From Mobilitalea sp. (GTDB lineage: Bacteria; Bacillota_A; Clostridia; Lachnospirales; Lachnospiraceae), in contig JARKQP010000057.1 of the NCBI GenBank assembly GCA_029974875.1, positions 1 to 32,898 of the forward strand: DNA of 32,898 bases, written 5' to 3'. This document shows, one piece after another, positions 7,981 to 16,236 of this stretch. Within the stretch, counting starts at the first letter, position 1, and the number at the start of each line of letters is the position of its first letter. The translations under genes and the position numbers were made by a program. The notes under the pieces were generated by a model. That model made no database searches, had not been told where the DNA came from, and saw only the letters and a list, made by a program, of their open reading frames with translations.

Positions 7981-8108
7981 GGAATCAATATGGCTTTGCA
8001 TAGAAGCTATTTGGAATCAATATGGCTTTGCATGGAAGCTATTTGGAATCAATATGGCTTTGCATGGAAGCTATTTGGAATCAATATGGCTTTGTGTAGA
8101 AGCTATTT
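7981..8108. repeat. 32-bp tandem repeat, four copies
   Basis: Four contiguous units at 7981, 8013, 8045 and 8077, each starting GGAATCAATATGGCTTTG, with only a few base differences. No spacers separate the copies. The array lies between convergent genes. The 73-codon open frame running through it is a by-product of the repeat. Confidence 0.93.
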
Positions 8109-8166
8109 TGAAATTAGTTTTCGTAAAATTTGTTGATATCAATGTCATTTTAGTTTTGCTGTTAAC

Positions 8167-10467
8167 CTATATGAAGTGTAATGGCTTCGGATATCCATAA
8201 TAATTGAATAATGTAACCATCTGCTTCTGGCCAATATCTAAAGCTGCTTGGATCGATAATCCCTGGGTGAGGATCAGGCGTAATACATTACAAAGGATTG
8301 TCTCAATCTTATTCTGCGGAATTACCAAAGCCTTGCTGCGGTAGGGGCCGTTCCGCTTTCTGGCATACTCAAAGCTTTTTTCGGTTATCTCCATCCAAGG
8401 GTACAATTTTAAAAGTTCATGGCTGTGATAAGGGGCAATCACCGGTGATTGACCATCTAATATCGTCATATAATAGCTGGTATCATGCTTGCATAGCCAA
8501 TTAAAATATAAATATGCCATTTCTGTTTTCGTGGAAAATGGATTTAACCCAAAATTCCAACCGATACTTACAGGAGTTTTTCCTGGTAAAGGTTCATAAC
8601 CAACCCGTCCAATAATCTTTTTGTGGATACTTTCGCTGATCTGTGCAGCATATTCCGTATAAGTAATCAGCATAGCAGTTTTTCCATGGCAGAAATCGGA
8701 TACTGTCTGCTGGATTGAAACCTCAAAAGGGCTTTGCCCAGTATATTTTAAAGTCCGTAATATACTGTGGAATGCTTTCGCGTTTTCAGGGGAATTTAAG
8801 CAGGCGCGATTATACTTATCCCATATCTTCCCTCCATAAGACCACAATCTAATTAATATTTCAGGAGCCAGCTCCTCATCAATGATACCGGCAAAGGAGG
8901 TACCATACTCTGTGGGAGATTTGAGGTTATAGCTTCTGGTGAAAAATTCAGCGGTGCCATTAAATTCAGTCCATGTTTTTGGGGGACGGAGGGATATTTT
9001 ATATTTATTCTTAAAGGTCTTAATAATATCCCTGTTTTCAAATAAATCTTTACGGTAAAACATAATCTGTGAACCACCGATTATGGGAACACCATAGAAT
9101 TTATCTTCGCATCTGCAATTATCCATATTTTCTTTAAACAAAAGATCTTTGTTAAAATCATTGCTGTCCACAAACTCTGATATATCACTGACGAAAGAGT
9201 TCTGGACCATATATTCAAGCCATGGTACGTCATACATATAGATATCATAGGCATCCTTGCTAGAGATCATATCTTGTATCGTTTTCAGTACTTTGTTCTG
9301 GGGAACAAAATCAAAAGAAATAGGAATTCCGGTTCTTCTTGTAAAATTACTTGATAAAAGCATGGTTGAATGGGAGGTGGCTAAATCCACCATTAAAACA
9401 CGCAGCCCGGAGGGATTCACTTGAACATTATCCTTTGGGGGCTTCAGGGCATCTACCATGGGGACATCTAACGGATAATTAATAATATCATCGGAAAAAG
9501 TGATGGTTTCCTCTTCAAATAAAAGCGGGGATTTGATATTACGCAGCAACAAATTAGACGCTGCAGTACCAAGTGTAAAGGCTGTCCGGGAGCTGTGGAC
9601 TACACCTGGGATTTTTGCTGTGGTGTTCCAGCACTCTTCACTGAAGGTAATTAATTGTACGTTCTCCGGAACCTTTAATCCCTTTATGTGGAATGCCTCT
9701 AATACGCCCTCTGCAATATTTTGGGATGTAGTTATGACCGCTTCTATATTTTTAGTGTCAATGGAAGTCATAGTATACTTAAATGCACCTTCCTTTGACA
9801 TATTTGTATTTCCGACCATATTATCATCATATGCCAAATTCTGGTTTGTAAAAGCATCCTTATAACCGGATATACATTCACGCTCAGAAGAAAAATGCTC
9901 TGAACCTGTACTAAGCGCTATCTTTCGGTAGCCTTTTCTTAAAAGCTCATAGGTAATATAATATGTAGTCTGGTAATTATCAAAGGAAATAAAGCTTACA
10001 AAAATATCATCAGGGCAGCGCTCAATAAAGACAGTGGGTATATTGTAATTTTTAATTCTGTTTTTAAAGAAATCAGTATTATTCGGCTGACAGGTAATAA
10101 TGATTAAGCCTGATACATTCTGGCTGATAAAATCATCAATCCTTTCACATTCAATATCAGGAGAGTTATTGGAAAAAGCGACGCTTACCGTATAACTTTT
10201 GTCCTGTAAAAAAGAAGATATCCCCTTAAATATTTCTGCATGGTACAGATTGTCTATATCCGTTAATACGACACCAATTCTATTGGAGGAAGAGGATTTA
10301 AGATTCCGGGCGGAAGCATTTGGAATATATTTTAATTTTTCTATGGAGTCCATAACCCTCATCTTGGTTTCCGGCTTTACTGTTTTGCTTCCGCTAAGGC
10401 AGCAGGATACAGTTGCAATGGAAACACCGGCATCTTTTGCAACATCTTTTAAAGTAGCCATATTCAT
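8167..10467 (-). CDS. LacI-family regulator fused to a family-1 extracellular-type solute-binding domain
   Basis: A 766-aa protein. Residues 4-60 form a LacI DNA-binding head (TLKDVAKDAGVSIATVS helix-turn-helix, then the hinge IPNASARNL). Residues about 62-340 are a LacI/periplasmic type I effector domain. After a short proline-containing linker, residues about 354-766 form a complete bacterial family-1 solute-binding domain (GVPIIGGSQIMFYRKDLF, PPKTWTEF, RLWSYGGKIW, WNFGLNPFS are typical). There is no signal peptide or lipobox, so the second domain must sense a ligand in the cytoplasm. It is divergent from rhaM and the methyltransferase-ABC operon and shares a palindromic site with them. The first ATG is used, although its SD is weak; a second ATG lies two codons on. 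About twice the usual LacI length. Confidence 0.9.
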   Translation of the reverse strand: MNMATLKDVAKDAGVSIATVSCCLSGSKTVKPETKMRVMDSIEKLKYIPNASARNLKSSSSNRIGVVLTDIDNLYHAEIFKGISSFLQDKSYTVSVAFSNNSPDIECERIDDFISQNVSGLIIITCQPNNTDFFKNRIKNYNIPTVFIERCPDDIFVSFISFDNYQTTYYITYELLRKGYRKIALSTGSEHFSSERECISGYKDAFTNQNLAYDDNMVGNTNMSKEGAFKYTMTSIDTKNIEAVITTSQNIAEGVLEAFHIKGLKVPENVQLITFSEECWNTTAKIPGVVHSSRTAFTLGTAASNLLLRNIKSPLLFEEETITFSDDIINYPLDVPMVDALKPPKDNVQVNPSGLRVLMVDLATSHSTMLLSSNFTRRTGIPISFDFVPQNKVLKTIQDMISSKDAYDIYMYDVPWLEYMVQNSFVSDISEFVDSNDFNKDLLFKENMDNCRCEDKFYGVPIIGGSQIMFYRKDLFENRDIIKTFKNKYKISLRPPKTWTEFNGTAEFFTRSYNLKSPTEYGTSFAGIIDEELAPEILIRLWSYGGKIWDKYNRACLNSPENAKAFHSILRTLKYTGQSPFEVSIQQTVSDFCHGKTAMLITYTEYAAQISESIHKKIIGRVGYEPLPGKTPVSIGWNFGLNPFSTKTEMAYLYFNWLCKHDTSYYMTILDGQSPVIAPYHSHELLKLYPWMEITEKSFEYARKRNGPYRSKALVIPQNKIETILCNVLRLILTQGLSIQAALDIGQKQMVTLFNYYGYPKPLHFI

Positions 10468-10507
10468 TCTCGCTTTCTCATCTGTTTCAGTAAATCATAT
10501 TAGGATA

Positions 10508-10536
10508 AGATTACCATACAAAATTTCCTAAGTCAA
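10508..10536 (-). promoter_or_regulatory. Promoter of the LacI-type fusion regulator
   Basis: On the minus strand TTGACT (10536-10531), a 17-base spacer and TAATCT (10513-10508), preceded by an extended TGG. The upstream edge of the -35 is 4 bp from the palindromic operator at 10541-10554, so autoregulation is likely. Confidence 0.5.
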
Positions 10537-10540
10537 ATTA

Positions 10541-10554
10541 TCTAAACGTTTAGA
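10541..10554. promoter_or_regulatory. LacI-type operator, copy 1
   Basis: Perfect 14-bp palindrome TCTAAACGTTTAGA with the central CG typical of LacI-family sites. It is centred 49.5 bases upstream of the first base of the rhaM -10 box and abuts the regulator's own -35. An identical copy lies at 10959-10972. Confidence 0.85.
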
Positions 10555-10574
10555 AAATTATTTTAGAAATAACC

Positions 10575-10602
10575 GTGAAATTAGCCTCAAATAATATATA
10601 AT
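10575..10602 (+). promoter_or_regulatory. Probable rhaM promoter
   Basis: GTGAAA at 10575-10580, a 16-base spacer, and a perfect TATAAT at 10597-10602 in a very AT-rich stretch. Other AT-rich hexamers nearby make the exact -10 less certain. Confidence 0.5.
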
Positions 10603-10632
10603 ATATAAAAAATTGCCGGAGGGATAGTTTAT

Positions 10633-10956
10633 ATGAAAAGATATGGACAAATAATTAAAGTGAAACCAGAATACTTAGAAAAGTACAAAGCGTTACATGC
10701 GAATCCATGGCCCCAGATTAATGAAAAAATCAAAGAATGCAAGATACAAAATTACTCTATTTACTATAGGGATGGCTTCCTGTTCAGCTACTTTGAATAT
10801 GTCGGGGATAATTTTGAAGAGGATATGAAGAGGATGTCAGAGGATGAATGGACACAGAGCTGGTGGAAGGAAACCGACCCCTGCCAAGAGCCGGTTGCTT
10901 CTGCAAAAGAGGGGGAATGGTGGGCTGGTATGGAAGAGGTCTATCACCTGGATTGA
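10633..10956 (+). CDS. rhaM: L-rhamnose mutarotase family protein
   Basis: A 107-aa protein of the RhaM/YiiL family, which interconverts alpha and beta anomers of L-rhamnose and related 6-deoxy sugars. Family features include the N-terminal RYGQIIKVKPE, IYYRDGFLFSYFEY in the middle, and the C-terminal WWKETDPCQEP. SD GGAGGG lies 9 bases before the ATG. It is flanked on both sides by identical palindromic operators, so it can be expressed apart from the following operon while sharing its regulator. Its presence is the best clue that the linked ABC importer carries a rhamnose-like sugar; no rhamnose isomerase, kinase or aldolase is in this window. Confidence 0.88.
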   Translation: MKRYGQIIKVKPEYLEKYKALHANPWPQINEKIKECKIQNYSIYYRDGFLFSYFEYVGDNFEEDMKRMSEDEWTQSWWKETDPCQEPVASAKEGEWWAGMEEVYHLD

Positions 10957-10958
10957 AA

Positions 10959-10972
10959 TCTAAACGTTTAGA
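10959..10972. promoter_or_regulatory. LacI-type operator, copy 2
   Basis: Exact copy of TCTAAACGTTTAGA, starting two bases after the rhaM stop codon. It is centred 49.5 bases upstream of the first base of the next -10 box, the same offset as copy 1. The two centres are 418 bp apart. Confidence 0.85.
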
Positions 10973-10992
10973 ATTATATTTTAACATCTATA

Positions 10993-11020
10993 TTGAATCG
11001 GAGGCTTTAGTTGATATAAT
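10993..11020 (+). promoter_or_regulatory. Promoter of the methyltransferase-ABC operon
   Basis: TTGAAT at 10993-10998, 16-base spacer, and TATAAT at 11015-11020 preceded by TGA (extended -10). It lies between rhaM and the URO-D gene and should serve the four following genes. Confidence 0.65.
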
Positions 11021-11081
11021 AAGAATTGCAAAGTGACCGGTCCTTAAATAGCAAATAATACATGGAAACAAGGAGGAAGCT

Positions 11082-12323
11082 ATGACTTCTAGAGAGAGAA
11101 TTTTGGCGGCAATTAATCATAAACAGCCTGATTATGTGCCACTTGACTTGGGAGCGACACCGAGTTCAGGAATTTCCGCCATTGCGTACAATAATTTAAA
11201 GAAGCATTTAAATATGGAAGGCGGACATACACGTATTTACGACGTGGTCCAGCAGGTGGTACAGCCGGAGGATGAAATATTAGATAGGTTTGGAGTAGAT
11301 GTTATAGATATTGGGAGAGTATTCAATCGGAAGGATGAGGATTGGTATGATGTTACCTTAGCAGATGGCTCGACCGGACAGTATCCAATATGGTTTAAGC
11401 CGGAAAAGCTTAGTAATGGAGCTTATGTTGTAATTGATAAGGAAGGGACACAGATAGCAAAGATGCCGGTTGGAGCAACCTTCTTTGACCAGACCTATTT
11501 CCCATATCTGGAGGATTATCCAGAGGATTATTCTGATTTGGACCATCAGATGGGTAAAGTGCTATGGAGTGCAATGGTACATAGCCCCTGGGATCATGCA
11601 GGAGAAAAAGATTTTTATAAGGTGCTGAGGGAAAGAACCATTGAACTTAGAAACTCAACAGATAAAGCATTAATGATAACCTGCGGATGTAACCTGTTTG
11701 AATGGGGGACTTTCTTAAGAAGAATGGATAATTTCTTAATGGATACCTATGCCGATGAAGAAAATGTTGAGCTATTAATAGGGCAGCTTATGGAAAGACA
11801 TCTGGCGACGCTGGAAAAGGTTTGTGATGCGGTTGGAGATGTGGTTGATGTCTTAAGATTTGGCGATGATCTTGGTATGGATACCGGAATGTTCATGTCC
11901 CGTGAAAAATACCAAAAGCTATTTAAGCCGTATCATACACAATTAAATGCTTATGTACATAAGCACAGTAAGATGAAGACATTTTTACACTCCTGCGGTT
12001 CTATCTATCCGATTATTGGTGACTTAATCGATGCCGGATATGATATACTAAATCCGGTTCAGACAACTGCTTATCAAATGGATCCGGTGATTCTTAAAAA
12101 GGAGTTTGGAAAGGACATTACATTCTGGGGCGGAGGATGCAATACGAGAACGGTCCTTAATAGGGCAACACCGGATGAGGTATATGAATATTCACGCCGC
12201 ATGATTGATATTTTTTCAGATAATGGCGGCTTTGTATTTAACACAGAGCATAATATTATGCCGGATGTTCCGCCGGAAAATATTATTGCAATGTATCGTG
12301 CAGTTGCGGATGCCAGAAAATAA
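11082..12323 (+). CDS. URO-D superfamily methyltransferase (MtaA/MtbA or O-demethylase-like)
   Basis: A 413-aa protein of the uroporphyrinogen decarboxylase fold. Heme decarboxylation is unlikely: the setting is sugar uptake, and the C-terminal half has FLHSCGSI (His303, Cys305) and GGGCNT (Cys353), matching the H-x-C...C zinc site of corrinoid:CoM-type and O-demethylation methyltransferases. The N-terminus MTSRERILAAINHKQPDYVPLD is typical of this branch. It starts at ATG behind AAGGAGG and is followed by the three ABC importer genes. No corrinoid carrier protein or reductive activase is in the window, so a methyl-transfer role is inferred. The substrate may be an O-methylated sugar brought in by the neighbouring importer. 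Confidence 0.82.
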   Translation: MTSRERILAAINHKQPDYVPLDLGATPSSGISAIAYNNLKKHLNMEGGHTRIYDVVQQVVQPEDEILDRFGVDVIDIGRVFNRKDEDWYDVTLADGSTGQYPIWFKPEKLSNGAYVVIDKEGTQIAKMPVGATFFDQTYFPYLEDYPEDYSDLDHQMGKVLWSAMVHSPWDHAGEKDFYKVLRERTIELRNSTDKALMITCGCNLFEWGTFLRRMDNFLMDTYADEENVELLIGQLMERHLATLEKVCDAVGDVVDVLRFGDDLGMDTGMFMSREKYQKLFKPYHTQLNAYVHKHSKMKTFLHSCGSIYPIIGDLIDAGYDILNPVQTTAYQMDPVILKKEFGKDITFWGGGCNTRTVLNRATPDEVYEYSRRMIDIFSDNGGFVFNTEHNIMPDVPPENIIAMYRAVADARK

Positions 12324-12352
12324 ACAGTTTGACAAATAGTAAGGAGACGGAT

Positions 12353-13366
12353 ATGAAAGCCGGAAATATATTAAGAGAAAATAATTGGAAGAAAATATTT
12401 GGAAGAGGAGAGGTAACGGTTATCCTTGCAGTCCTGACATTAGGAATTATATTTACTGTTTTTTCGGAGAGCTTCTTAACCTCCTATAATATGTTTAATA
12501 TGGGAAGAACAGCTGCAATCTACATATTCATAGCAATCGGACAGGCGCTGGTTGTTATTGTCGGCGGCATGAATTTATCTCTGGGACAAATTGGAGGAAT
12601 GACCGTAGTCGGAGCCGGTTACTGTATGGAGATATTGCATATGCCTCCATTAGTAGCCGTTATCGTAGGATTATTGGTCGGCGTTTTAGCAGGTTTATTA
12701 AATGGCTTTATTATAACGGCCTTAAAGCTGAATTCTTTTGTTGTAACCTTAGCAACCTCATTTATATTTACCGGCCTGATTAACGGAGTATCCCAGGGGT
12801 ATCCATATAATGATATTCCGGAAGGGTTTACCTTTATAGGCAGGGAGGGCTTTTTGGGAATCCCCTTTTTATTATGGTTAGCAGCATTTGCCCTAATCCT
12901 GTTAGGTTATTTCTTTAAGTATACAGTAACAGGAAGAAGGATCCTGGCTACAGGCGGTAACATTGAAGCAGCTAAAATGTCAGGTGTTAATACAAATAAA
13001 ATGATCATCTTAGCTAATATTGGTTCGGGTGTGTTTGCGGCAATGGCAGGACTACTTTGGATTTCAAGGACTGGCTCGGCACAGCCCTCCACCGGAGTTG
13101 ATTGGATGGTTATTTCATTTGCGGTAGCAGTAATTGGAGGGACGGTACTAAAAGGCGGTGTGTTTAATCCCATCGGTGTATTCTTTGCAGGGTTCTTAAT
13201 TGTAATGGTGAAAAATGGGCTGGTTATGTTAAATGCAAATATCTATTTTGAACAAGCATATTTAGGTCTGATTTTACTATTAGCTGTTTCGTTGGATAGC
13301 ATTAAAAATATTATTAATGCAAGGAAATTAAAAGAAAGTTTAAAAAGGGAAACTATAAAACAATAA
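12353..13366 (+). CDS. Ribose/rhamnose-type ABC sugar transporter permease
   Basis: RbsC-family inner-membrane permease of about 337 aa with multiple hydrophobic helices and the family segments IGQALVVIVGGMNLSLG (near residue 65) and FAVAVIGGTVLKGG near the C-terminus, where the ATPase docks. The frame opens at a TTG at 12329, but ATG 12353 has AAGGAG six bases upstream and is chosen. It is the second gene of the operon, with a binding lipoprotein and ATPase following. Substrate is unproven; a deoxyhexose is suggested by the linked mutarotase. Confidence 0.92.
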   Translation: MKAGNILRENNWKKIFGRGEVTVILAVLTLGIIFTVFSESFLTSYNMFNMGRTAAIYIFIAIGQALVVIVGGMNLSLGQIGGMTVVGAGYCMEILHMPPLVAVIVGLLVGVLAGLLNGFIITALKLNSFVVTLATSFIFTGLINGVSQGYPYNDIPEGFTFIGREGFLGIPFLLWLAAFALILLGYFFKYTVTGRRILATGGNIEAAKMSGVNTNKMIILANIGSGVFAAMAGLLWISRTGSAQPSTGVDWMVISFAVAVIGGTVLKGGVFNPIGVFFAGFLIVMVKNGLVMLNANIYFEQAYLGLILLLAVSLDSIKNIINARKLKESLKRETIKQ

Positions 13367-13388
13367 AATATTAAGGGAGGAAATAGTT

Positions 13389-14471
13389 ATGAAAAGAAAG
13401 ACCATTTCAGCTTTATTATGTGCAGCAATGATATTTGGATTAGTAGGCTGCAGTACGCCTTCTGCTCCGACAAAGGGTAACGGGAGTGAAAAAATATCAG
13501 GGGCTGCAGACGGATCAGCCACGGAAGGCACAGAATCAAATTTAAAAATGGCCTGGTATGCACCGGCGCCGCATCCTTATTTTGAAGAGGTGCAAAAGGG
13601 CGTTGAACAATTTAAATCCGAGCAGAATGTAGACGTTATTATCCAAATCGGGCCTGATTGGACGCAAGCCAGTGAAAATGAAAAGGTGGAAGCCTTGATT
13701 GCACAGGGGGTAAATGCATTATCTATCTATCCATGTGATGCATCCGGTGCAAATGGATTATATCAGGAAATTTCTGAAAAAATGGGTGTAGACGTAATTA
13801 ACTTCGGTACGGATACTGCAAAGCCCACGACTGCAGCTTTTGCAGTGGCAACTGATGTAAAGCAGGCAGCCTTTGATGCAACGGAAGCTGTAATAAAAAT
13901 GATGGGCGAAAAAGGTAATATTTTAAATGTTCTTGAGGTTTTAGAGGATCCGAATACTGCACTCAGAAAAACAGGCGTGGAGGAAGCGGTCGCAAAGTAC
14001 CCGGATGTCAAAATAATTCAAGAAATTGCAGGAATCAAAACACAAGAAGAAGCGGTAAACAAAATAGAAAGCGCATTATCGGCCAATATAGGTAAAATAG
14101 ATGGAATTGTATGTACAGGCTTTGTTACAAGTGTCGGTATGACCCAAACCTTATCTGATTATTATGAAAAGCAGGGAAGCGATAAGCATATTTTCACCGT
14201 AGCAATCGATACGGATCCCGGTGTTTTAAAGGGAATTGAGAACGGCATCGTAGATGCGACAGTTGCACAGAATCCGGTTGGCCACGGATATATATCCTGT
14301 ATGCTATTGAAATATCTGAGTGAAGGCTATAAGGTAAGGGAAGGCGAATATTTTGTTAATGCAGGTAATACTTTAGTGACAAAAGATAATATGGACTCTT
14401 ATGAAAAGGATTTACAGGCTGTTACAAAGGATATATTAGACTCGTTAACAACAAAATATTTGACAAAATAA
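13389..14471 (+). CDS. Sugar ABC transporter substrate-binding lipoprotein (type I periplasmic fold)
   Basis: A 360-aa secreted lipoprotein. The signal peptide ends in a lipobox LVGC with lipidated Cys21. A low-complexity Ser/Gly/Thr linker (to about residue 50) leads to the RbsB-like domain beginning KMAWYAPAPHPYF. It captures the sugar outside the cell for the adjacent permease. Aromatic residues just after the domain start (W, Y, F) fit sugar stacking. SD GGGAGG precedes the ATG. The effector domain of the divergent LacI-type regulator has the same fold class but is not a close copy. Confidence 0.93.
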   Translation: MKRKTISALLCAAMIFGLVGCSTPSAPTKGNGSEKISGAADGSATEGTESNLKMAWYAPAPHPYFEEVQKGVEQFKSEQNVDVIIQIGPDWTQASENEKVEALIAQGVNALSIYPCDASGANGLYQEISEKMGVDVINFGTDTAKPTTAAFAVATDVKQAAFDATEAVIKMMGEKGNILNVLEVLEDPNTALRKTGVEEAVAKYPDVKIIQEIAGIKTQEEAVNKIESALSANIGKIDGIVCTGFVTSVGMTQTLSDYYEKQGSDKHIFTVAIDTDPGVLKGIENGIVDATVAQNPVGHGYISCMLLKYLSEGYKVREGEYFVNAGNTLVTKDNMDSYEKDLQAVTKDILDSLTTKYLTK

Positions 14472-14504
14472 TTTCTAGGGCGGGTTGATTATGGAGGTTA
14501 AGCA

Positions 14505-16007
14505 ATGTTAGCGTTAAAAAATATAAGTAAGATTTTCCCCGGTGTAAAGGCCTTAGATGACGTTTCCATTTCCTTTGCACCAGGTGAAATACATGCATTG
14601 ATGGGTGAAAATGGTGCAGGAAAATCCACATTAATGAAGATTATCACCGGAATCTACCAACCGGACATGGGACAGATATATTTAGATGGAAAACAAGTAG
14701 AAATGAAGAATTTCCGTGATGCGGTAGCCCATGATATTAATATGGTAAGCCAGGAAATCCAGGTTATCCCGGATGCTACTGTAGCAGAAAATATCGTATT
14801 AGACAGACTTGATAAATTTAAAAAAGGCCCTGTAGTTGACTGGAGTGCAATCAATGAAACAGCGGAGCAATATTTAGCTATGGTAGGCTTGGAAATTAAT
14901 CCTGCCGATAAAATAGAACGGTTAACAGCAGCACAAAAGCAATTAATCCAAATTGCGAAGGCATTATCCTCCAATGCAAAATACATCCTGCTAGATGAGC
15001 CCACATCTTCTTTAACTACCTTTGAAAGTAATAATTTAATTAAGATTGTAAGAAAGCTAAAAGAACGCAATGTTGCAGTAATCTTTGTCTCCCACAAAAT
15101 CGAGGAAGTGTTAGAGTTATGTGATAAAGTGTCCGTGCTCCGGGATGGTAAATATGTGGGCAGTAAGAGCTGCCAGGGAATTGGACGCCAGGATATTGTA
15201 AAGATGATGATTGGGCGTGAAGAAACCGATGAGTATTTAGGAACCCTGGACATAAGGGATGAAAAGGTCTTAGAGGTAAAGGATGTTACTGCTTATGGAC
15301 AATTTGACCATATCAGCTTCCATTTAAATAGAGGTGAAATCCTTGGTTTCTATGGTCTGGTAGGTTCGGGAAGGACGGAACTTGCCAGGTTGGTTATCGG
15401 TGCAGATAAGATGGACGAGGGTACGGTTTATGTAAATGGGACAAGGGCAAGGATTAAATCCCTCCAAGACTGTATTGAAAGATATGGGATTGGATATGTT
15501 ACGGAAAACCGGAAAGAGGAAGGCCTGATGTTAGACTTGGCGGTTTCCACTAATATCAGCATTACTATTTGGTCAAAAATCATTAATAAGCTCCGTAAAA
15601 TTTCTGTTAAAAAAGAAGTGGATTCGGTTAACTCCATGATAGAAAAGATGAAAATAAAGACACCGACAATAAAAACGAAGGTTGGAAATCTATCAGGCGG
15701 TAACCAGCAAAAAGTAAGTATCGGAAAATGGCTTGCGGCCAATTGTGATATTTTAATTATTGATGAGCCCAGTGTCGGTGTAGACGTAGGTGCCAAAAAG
15801 TATATCCACGATTTGATCTGGAGCTTGGCGAAGGATGAAGGAAAATCCATTATTGTAATTTCATCCGATATGCCGGAGCTTATAACATTATCCAGGCGAA
15901 TCATGGTATTTAAAGACCAGAAAATAACCGGTGAAATTACAGGACTTAATGAGCAGGAAAGAAGCTATGAAGAAGTGAGTGAGCATATTGGAAGGCTCAT
16001 GGCATAA
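14505..16007 (+). CDS. Sugar ABC transporter ATPase, two nucleotide-binding domains (RbsA type)
   Basis: A 500-aa tandem ABC ATPase that drives the importer. Domain 1 has Walker A GENGAGKST (34-42), the variant signature LTAAQKQ and Walker B ILLDEPTSSL. Domain 2 has the degenerate Walker A VGSGRTEL usual in RbsA proteins, the signature LSGGNQQK and IIDEPSVGVDVG. ATG follows GGAGG by about 8 bases. It is the last gene of the operon and is followed by a strong hairpin. Confidence 0.94.
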   Translation: MLALKNISKIFPGVKALDDVSISFAPGEIHALMGENGAGKSTLMKIITGIYQPDMGQIYLDGKQVEMKNFRDAVAHDINMVSQEIQVIPDATVAENIVLDRLDKFKKGPVVDWSAINETAEQYLAMVGLEINPADKIERLTAAQKQLIQIAKALSSNAKYILLDEPTSSLTTFESNNLIKIVRKLKERNVAVIFVSHKIEEVLELCDKVSVLRDGKYVGSKSCQGIGRQDIVKMMIGREETDEYLGTLDIRDEKVLEVKDVTAYGQFDHISFHLNRGEILGFYGLVGSGRTELARLVIGADKMDEGTVYVNGTRARIKSLQDCIERYGIGYVTENRKEEGLMLDLAVSTNISITIWSKIINKLRKISVKKEVDSVNSMIEKMKIKTPTIKTKVGNLSGGNQQKVSIGKWLAANCDILIIDEPSVGVDVGAKKYIHDLIWSLAKDEGKSIIVISSDMPELITLSRRIMVFKDQKITGEITGLNEQERSYEEVSEHIGRLMA

Positions 16008-16057
16008 AGCCTATAGTACAGTATCAAACATTTCTAAGAATGCAGATTGAAAAAAAC

Positions 16058-16105
16058 AAAAAAGAATTCCGTATAGTACATGGGTACTCTGGCGGAATTC
16101 TTTTT
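16058..16105. terminator. Intrinsic terminator after the ABC operon (bidirectional)
   Basis: An A-tract plus GAATTCC (16064-16070) pairs with GGAATTC (16094-16100) plus TTTTT. An inner AGTAC/GTACT stem closes a 4-base loop. The A-tract on the left lets it also serve the minus-strand carbamate kinase gene. Confidence 0.85.
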
Positions 16106-16236
16106 ATATGCATTCTGTTTGGATCATTTTCTACAGCTAAAGGATATACAATATCCCAGATAAATCAGAGAAGCTGATCTGGCAGCTCTGGCAGCATATG
16201 AATGCCAAAGGGTAAAAGGTAAAGACCAGGGGAAAC

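Noticed and set aside
7979..8200. 73-aa repetitive open frame, and a possible CRISPR array at the same place
   Set aside because: The copies are contiguous with no spacers, so it is not CRISPR. The open frame only reflects a repeat whose four units happen to contain no stop in that phase, and it has no ribosome site.
10541..10554. CcpA catabolite-repression (cre) site
   Set aside because: The palindrome lacks the outer TG...CA of cre and occurs twice exactly beside a dedicated LacI-family gene, so a local operator is a better fit.
11082..12323. True uroporphyrinogen decarboxylase (hemE)
   Set aside because: It is longer than HemE, carries the H-x-C...C zinc-site residues of methyltransferases, and sits in a sugar importer operon with no heme genes.
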